Translations under genes and position numbers: made by a program | Notes under the pieces: model-generated | Told to the model about the DNA's origin: nothing | Seen by the model: only the letters and a program-made list of their open reading frames with translations | The model's database searches: none | Assembly (NCBI GenBank): GCA_041490205.1 | Contig: JBGPSQ010000129.1 | Location: forward strand, 1 to 8,440 | Length of the DNA stretch: 8,440 nt | Direction: 5' to 3' | Source of the DNA: DATDDB01 sp041490205 | GTDB taxonomy: Bacteria; Pseudomonadota; Gammaproteobacteria; Burkholderiales; Gallionellaceae | Part shown: positions 5,461-8,440 of the stretch, one piece after another | Numbering within the stretch: the stretch's first letter is position 1 | How the letters are laid out: each line of letters starts with the position of its first letter

Positions 5461-6158
5461 TTCATGCCTCCGATCTCCTGTGAAATTTCCCTCAAAGCCT
5501 GCAACGGGCTGGCCGCGCGGGTGATCGGGCGGCCGATTACCAGGTAGCTGGAGCCGTTTTCCAGCGCCGCGCGCGGCGTCATCACGCGCATCTGGTCATC
5601 CATGTCCGCCTGCGGCGGACGTATGCCCGGCGTCACCAGGCAGAACCCCTCACCAATCTCGCGGCGCAACAGCGCCGCTTCCTGCGCGGAGCATACCACG
5701 CCGTCCAGGCCGCACCCATGCGCAAGCCGCGCCAGGCGCAGCACCATGTCCGCCGGGCTGGATTCGATGCCGATGCCGGCCAGGTCTTCCGGCCCCATGC
5801 TGGTCAGCACCGTCACGGCGATCAATTTGGGCCGCTGCGCCGTATTCGCCAACGCCTCGCGGGCGGCATCCATCATTTTGCGCCCGCCCAGCGCATGCAC
5901 GTTCACCATCCATACGCCCATGGCGGCGGCAGCCTTGCACGCCTGCGCCACGGTGTTGGGAATGTCGTGGAATTTCAAGTCGAGGAACACCTCGAAACCG
6001 CTGCGCATCAACTGCTCCACCAATTGCGGGCCGCTGGCGGTGAACAATTCCTTGCCCACTTTCAGCCGGCACAACGCGGGCTGCAATTGCTTTGCCAGCG
6101 CCAGGGCAGGTGCGGCTTCCGGATAATCGAGCGCGACGATTATTTTGGGGTCAGTCAT
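5457..6158 (-). CDS. pyrF: Orotidine 5'-phosphate decarboxylase
   Basis: This 233-residue cytoplasmic enzyme decarboxylates OMP to UMP, the last step of de novo pyrimidine synthesis. It is a class I enzyme with a TIM-barrel fold: IIVALDYP (6-13) is the first strand, DLKFHDIPNT (60-69) carries the Asp60, Lys62 and Asp65 catalytic network, VTPGIRP (175-181) is the phosphate-gripping loop and VIGRPIT (207-213) closes the phosphate site. The length is normal. An open reading frame extends 36 codons further upstream, but that part lies within lapB; MTDPKIIVALD is the family start. ATG 6158 overlaps the lapB stop as ATGA, and its own stop overlaps the rfaE1 GTG. The lapB-pyrF junction is also found in enterobacteria, so the pairing is old. 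Confidence 0.97.
   Translation of the reverse strand: MTDPKIIVALDYPEAAPALALAKQLQPALCRLKVGKELFTASGPQLVEQLMRSGFEVFLDLKFHDIPNTVAQACKAAAAMGVWMVNVHALGGRKMMDAAREALANTAQRPKLIAVTVLTSMGPEDLAGIGIESSPADMVLRLARLAHGCGLDGVVCSAQEAALLRREIGEGFCLVTPGIRPPQADMDDQMRVMTPRAALENGSSYLVIGRPITRAASPLQALREISQEIGGMK
5467..5471 (-). promoter_or_regulatory. Ribosome-binding site deciding the GTG start of rfaE1
   Basis: On the minus strand GGAGG is followed after 6 bases by GTG (5460). It lies within the last codons of pyrF, so rfaE1 translation is likely to be coupled to pyrF termination in the overlapping GTGA. Confidence 0.75.
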
Positions 6159-7330
6159 AAAGGCTGGCCACCTTCCTCGGTATGGCGCGGCGCGTAGGTT
6201 TCCCAGCCGTGGCAGGCCGGACAGTGCCAGTAGAACATGCGCGCCTTGAAGCCGCAGCTGTCGCAACGGTACATGGCCAGGGCGCGCGTGCGCTGGTGCA
6301 GGAGCTTGCGCACCAGGTCGACATCGCTGCGCCGCTCTTCCGACAGGCCCAACAGCCTGGTTTCCAGCAACTTGTCCAGCCCGAGCAGGGTGGGATTGCG
6401 GTGCAATTCATCGCGCACCATCTGGTATGCCGCTTCCGGACCATCGCGCTCCAATACGGCCGCGGAAATCACGTTCATCAAATCCAGCGAATGGTGTTTG
6501 GCGAGGTAGCGTTGCAGCAGAGCGATTCCCTCGTCGACATGGCCGCTGTCGCGATATGCACCCAGCAGGCGCTCCGCCACCAGCGGCAGGTATTGCGGAT
6601 CCTGCTGCTCGATGCGCTGCCAGATTTCGATGGCGCCCGCTAAATTCTTCCTCGCATGCTCCATGTCACCCAGCATGATGGTGGCGCGCGCCAGTTGCGG
6701 CCAGGATTCCAGCGCTTGTTCCAGGTGGTCGCGGGCGGCATCTTCCCGCTGATGGGCGAGGTCTTCCGCAGCCAGTTCACAACAGAAATACGCGGCTTCC
6801 TTGAGGTGCGGCTCGCCCGTAACGACGGTCAGCCGCTGCGTGATGTCGATTGCCTTGAGCCAATCCTTTTCCTTCTGGTATATCTCCAGCAGGAATTCCA
6901 GCGCTTGCCGGGCATAGGTAGTGTTGCGCAAATCGAGGAACAGCGACTCGGCGCGATCCAGGATGCCGGCCTTGAGGTAATCCTGCGCCAGCTCGAACAG
7001 CGCCTGCTGCTTTTTATCGCCATCAAGGTCGGCGCGCTCGACCAGGTTGAGGTGCATGCGCAAGGCGCGATCCACTTCGCCGCGGCGGCGGAACAGGCTG
7101 CCCAGCGCGAAGTGCAGCTCCACGGTTTGCGGGTCGACCTTGACCACTTCGATGAACGCGTCAATCGCCTTGTCCTGCTGCTCGTTCAGCAGGAAGTTCA
7201 GCCCCTGGAAATAAGAGCGCGGCAACGCACTCGATTCATCCACCAGTTGCTTGATGTCCATGCGCGCTGCCAGCCAGCCCATGCCGAAGAACAGGGGGAA
7301 TACCAGCAGCATCCAGGGTTCAAATTCCAT
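6155..7330 (-). CDS. lapB: Lipopolysaccharide assembly protein LapB (YciM), TPR and rubredoxin-like zinc domains
   Basis: The 391-residue protein is close to the 389 residues of E. coli LapB. In that system it sits on the inner membrane and directs FtsH to degrade LpxC, balancing LPS synthesis against phospholipid synthesis. A single N-terminal membrane segment (about 6-22, WMLLVFPLFFGMGWLAA) leads to a cytoplasmic array of TPR-type repeats from about residue 40 to 330 (for example the repeat around ALGSLFRRRGEVDRALRMH). A rubredoxin-like metal knuckle ends the protein: Cys356 and Cys359, then Cys370 and Cys373. ATG 7330 has only a weak ribosome-binding site, but the N-terminus fits other betaproteobacterial members. 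The stop overlaps the pyrF start. lapA, the usual upstream partner, is missing, and a terminator separates lapB from ihfB, so lapB should have its own promoter in 7331-7420; I found no clear -35/-10 pair there. Confidence 0.95.
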   Translation of the reverse strand: MEFEPWMLLVFPLFFGMGWLAARMDIKQLVDESSALPRSYFQGLNFLLNEQQDKAIDAFIEVVKVDPQTVELHFALGSLFRRRGEVDRALRMHLNLVERADLDGDKKQQALFELAQDYLKAGILDRAESLFLDLRNTTYARQALEFLLEIYQKEKDWLKAIDITQRLTVVTGEPHLKEAAYFCCELAAEDLAHQREDAARDHLEQALESWPQLARATIMLGDMEHARKNLAGAIEIWQRIEQQDPQYLPLVAERLLGAYRDSGHVDEGIALLQRYLAKHHSLDLMNVISAAVLERDGPEAAYQMVRDELHRNPTLLGLDKLLETRLLGLSEERRSDVDLVRKLLHQRTRALAMYRCDSCGFKARMFYWHCPACHGWETYAPRHTEEGGQPL

Positions 7331-7425
7331 GTCTAACGCACTCTAGAATTCACGATGATTAAAGCCAACAACGGCCAATAGCCGCGCATTATCCGGCCTG
7401 CAACGATAACACAACAGGCAAAAAA

Positions 7426-7456
7426 TTGGCGGCTCTATCTTGCGATAGGCCGCCAA
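7426..7456 (-). terminator. Rho-independent terminator of rpsA-ihfB, possibly bidirectional
   Basis: TTGGCGGC (7426-7433) pairs with GCCGCCAA (7449-7456), and CTATC (7435-7439) with GATAG (7444-7448), around the loop TTGC, with one bulged base. Read leftwards, the direction of ihfB, the stem ends in AATTTTT. Read rightwards it is followed by AAAATTTG and seven T. It begins about 20 bases after the ihfB stop, so it should end the rpsA-ihfB transcript before lapB. Confidence 0.88.
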
Positions 7457-7477
7457 AATTTGTTTTTTTGTAACAGC

Positions 7478-7783
7478 TCAGGAGCCAGCTACGGCACCGG
7501 TTTCCGGGTGATCGACCCGTTCGCGCAACTCCTTGCCCGCCTTGAAGTGAGGCACGTACTTGGCGGGCACCTGCACCTTTTCACCGGACTTGGGATTGCG
7601 TCCGGTGCGCGGCGGGCGGTAGTTCAGGGCAAAGCTGCCGAAACCGCGAATTTCAATACGCCCGCCTTGCGCCAGGGTGGAAGACATGGTGTCAAGGATG
7701 ACCTTGACTGCCAGCTCTGCATCCCTGGCCAGCAATGCGGGGTAACGCTCCGCGAGTTTGGCGATGAGGTCGGAACGGGTCAT
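7478..7783 (-). CDS. ihfB: Integration host factor subunit beta
   Basis: The 101-residue protein belongs to the HU/IHF family of nucleoid DNA-bending proteins and should pair with IhfA to make sharp sequence-specific bends used in transcription, recombination and replication. It opens with MTRSDLIAKLAERYP (1-15), typical of the beta subunit. RIEIRGFGSF (42-51) is the family signature, and RPPRTGRNPKSGEKVQVP (56-73) is the DNA-embracing beta arm with the intercalating proline at position 64, as in E. coli IhfB. The C-terminal tail after VDHPE is a few residues longer than in E. coli. ATG 7783 has AAAGGT 6 bases upstream. It lies 20 bases after rpsA on the same strand, the usual rpsA-ihfB pairing, and is followed by a strong terminator. 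Confidence 0.97.
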   Translation of the reverse strand: MTRSDLIAKLAERYPALLARDAELAVKVILDTMSSTLAQGGRIEIRGFGSFALNYRPPRTGRNPKSGEKVQVPAKYVPHFKAGKELRERVDHPETGAVAGS

Positions 7784-7803
7784 CGTTATACCTTTCTAGT
7801 TGC

Positions 7804-8440
7804 TTATTGTCCTTCGGCCTTGCTGGTGTCCAGCTTGGCCTTGAGCAACGCGCCCAGGTTGGTTGTGCCGGCGGACGGTGCTTTATCCGCGCTGAACTTC
7901 TGCATTGCCGCTGCTTCTTCAGCCTTGTCCAAGGCCTTGATCGACAGGTTGATGCCGCGGTTCTTGCGATCCACGTTGATGATGGTCGCCTTCACCGTGT
8001 CGCCTTCCTTCAGGTGGGTGCGAATGTCCTCGACGCGGTCGGCGGACACTTCGGATGCCTTCAGGTAGCCTTCGACATCGCCGTCCAGGGTGATCACTGC
8101 GCCCTTGGCATCGATGGACTTGACCACGCCGGTCACCACGGCGCCCTTGTCATGGCCCACGACATAACCGCTGAAGGGATCCCCATCCAGTTGCTTGACG
8201 CCCAGGGAGATGCGCTCGCGCTCGACATCGATCGCCAGCACGGTTGCCTCAACTTCATCGCCCTTCTTGTAGTTGCGCACGGCCTCTTCGCCGGGCATCG
8301 CCCATGACAGGTCGGACAGGTGCACCAGGCCGTCGATGCCGCCTTCCAGGCCGATGAAGATGCCGAAGTCGGTGATGGACTTGATCTGGCCCTTAACCTT
8401 GTCGCCCTTCTTGTGGTTGAGCGCGAAGTCGTCCCACGGG
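7804..8440 (-). CDS. rpsA: 30S ribosomal protein S1, C-terminal part (cut by right edge)
   Basis: The last 211 residues are visible; the frame continues unbroken to the window edge (PWDDFALNHKKGDKVKG... at 8439 downward), and about 60 percent of the usual 550-570-residue protein lies outside. S1 holds mRNA on the 30S subunit and is needed for initiation on most messages, especially those with weak Shine-Dalgarno sequences. Two S1 RNA-binding (OB-fold) repeats can be seen. One runs from KKGDKVKGQIKSITDFGIF through GGIDGLVHLSDLSW to RISLGVKQL; the other from KGAVVTGVVKSIDAKGAVI through EGYLKASEVS to INLSIKALD. By position they are repeats 5 and 6 of the family's six. The tail ends in NLGALLKAKLDTSKAEGQ, and the NLG(A/D)LLK element is a usual S1 terminus. 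ihfB follows after 20 bases and is probably co-transcribed. Confidence 0.97.
   Translation of the reverse strand, partial: PWDDFALNHKKGDKVKGQIKSITDFGIFIGLEGGIDGLVHLSDLSWAMPGEEAVRNYKKGDEVEATVLAIDVERERISLGVKQLDGDPFSGYVVGHDKGAVVTGVVKSIDAKGAVITLDGDVEGYLKASEVSADRVEDIRTHLKEGDTVKATIINVDRKNRGINLSIKALDKAEEAAAMQKFSADKAPSAGTTNLGALLKAKLDTSKAEGQ

Noticed and set aside
6159..6266. 36-codon N-terminal extension of pyrF
   Set aside because: The extension lies wholly inside lapB, matches no OMP decarboxylase N-terminus, and the ATG in the ATGA overlap gives the standard start.
6656..7336. 226-codon plus-strand open frame antisense to lapB
   Set aside because: Shadow of lapB; its composition is rich in Q, R and L with no recognisable domain, whereas the opposite strand encodes a complete LapB.
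7376..7383. CAATAGCC upstream of lapB, matching GGCTATTG of the operator array on the other strand
   Set aside because: A single 8-base match without a dyad or the 25-base spacing is within chance expectation for a window of this size.
7388..7414. GATAAT / TTGTGT pair as a lapB promoter (minus strand)
   Set aside because: The spacing is 15 bases, too short for a convincing sigma-70 promoter, and the -35 is weak; noted only as a place to look.

Overview
The window looks like a chromosomal segment of a betaproteobacterium, probably of the Nitrosomonadales/Gallionellales type. This rests on the gene order rpsA - ihfB - lapB - pyrF - rfaE1 - hldD, on separate rather than fused heptose kinase and adenylyltransferase genes, and on the high GC of those genes. 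The genus is an inference; no rRNA or other marker is present.

Right half (about 3441-8440), all on the minus strand, is core genome. It holds the C-terminal end of ribosomal protein S1 (rpsA, cut by the right edge), the IHF beta subunit, a strong terminator, the LPS-assembly regulator LapB, OMP decarboxylase, heptose-7-phosphate kinase and heptose 6-epimerase. lapB-pyrF and pyrF-rfaE1 overlap by 4 bases each (ATGA, GTGA), so these three are almost certainly co-translated. rfaE1 and hldD are separated by 79 bases that can form a long imperfect hairpin. LapB tunes LPS synthesis, and RfaE1 and HldD make the ADP-heptose of the LPS inner core. lapA, which usually precedes lapB, is absent.

Middle (about 1303-3440) is an AT-richer accessory stretch. 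It holds an XRE/Cro-CI type repressor (minus), a divergent gene for a membrane protein with an N-terminal zinc ribbon and a C-terminal exported domain (plus), and a convergent unknown cysteine-containing protein (minus). The 200-base divergent promoter region contains an unusual operator array: GGCTAT three times at exactly 25-base spacing, with inverted copies that form a perfect 12-bp palindrome and a 9-7-9 inverted repeat. It overlaps a TATAAT box aimed at the membrane-protein gene. This repressor/operator/membrane-protein unit is the best candidate for an undescribed small module. At its right border, a 40-base palindromic element sits directly after the hldD stop codon and is flanked by 12-bp direct repeats that copy the end of hldD.

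Left end (1-1051, minus) is most of an MFS transporter of the metabolite:H+ symporter (ShiA/ProP-like) family, cut by the left edge. The stretch 1052-1302 has no gene that I can support. No RNA genes, CRISPR arrays or transposase genes were seen.
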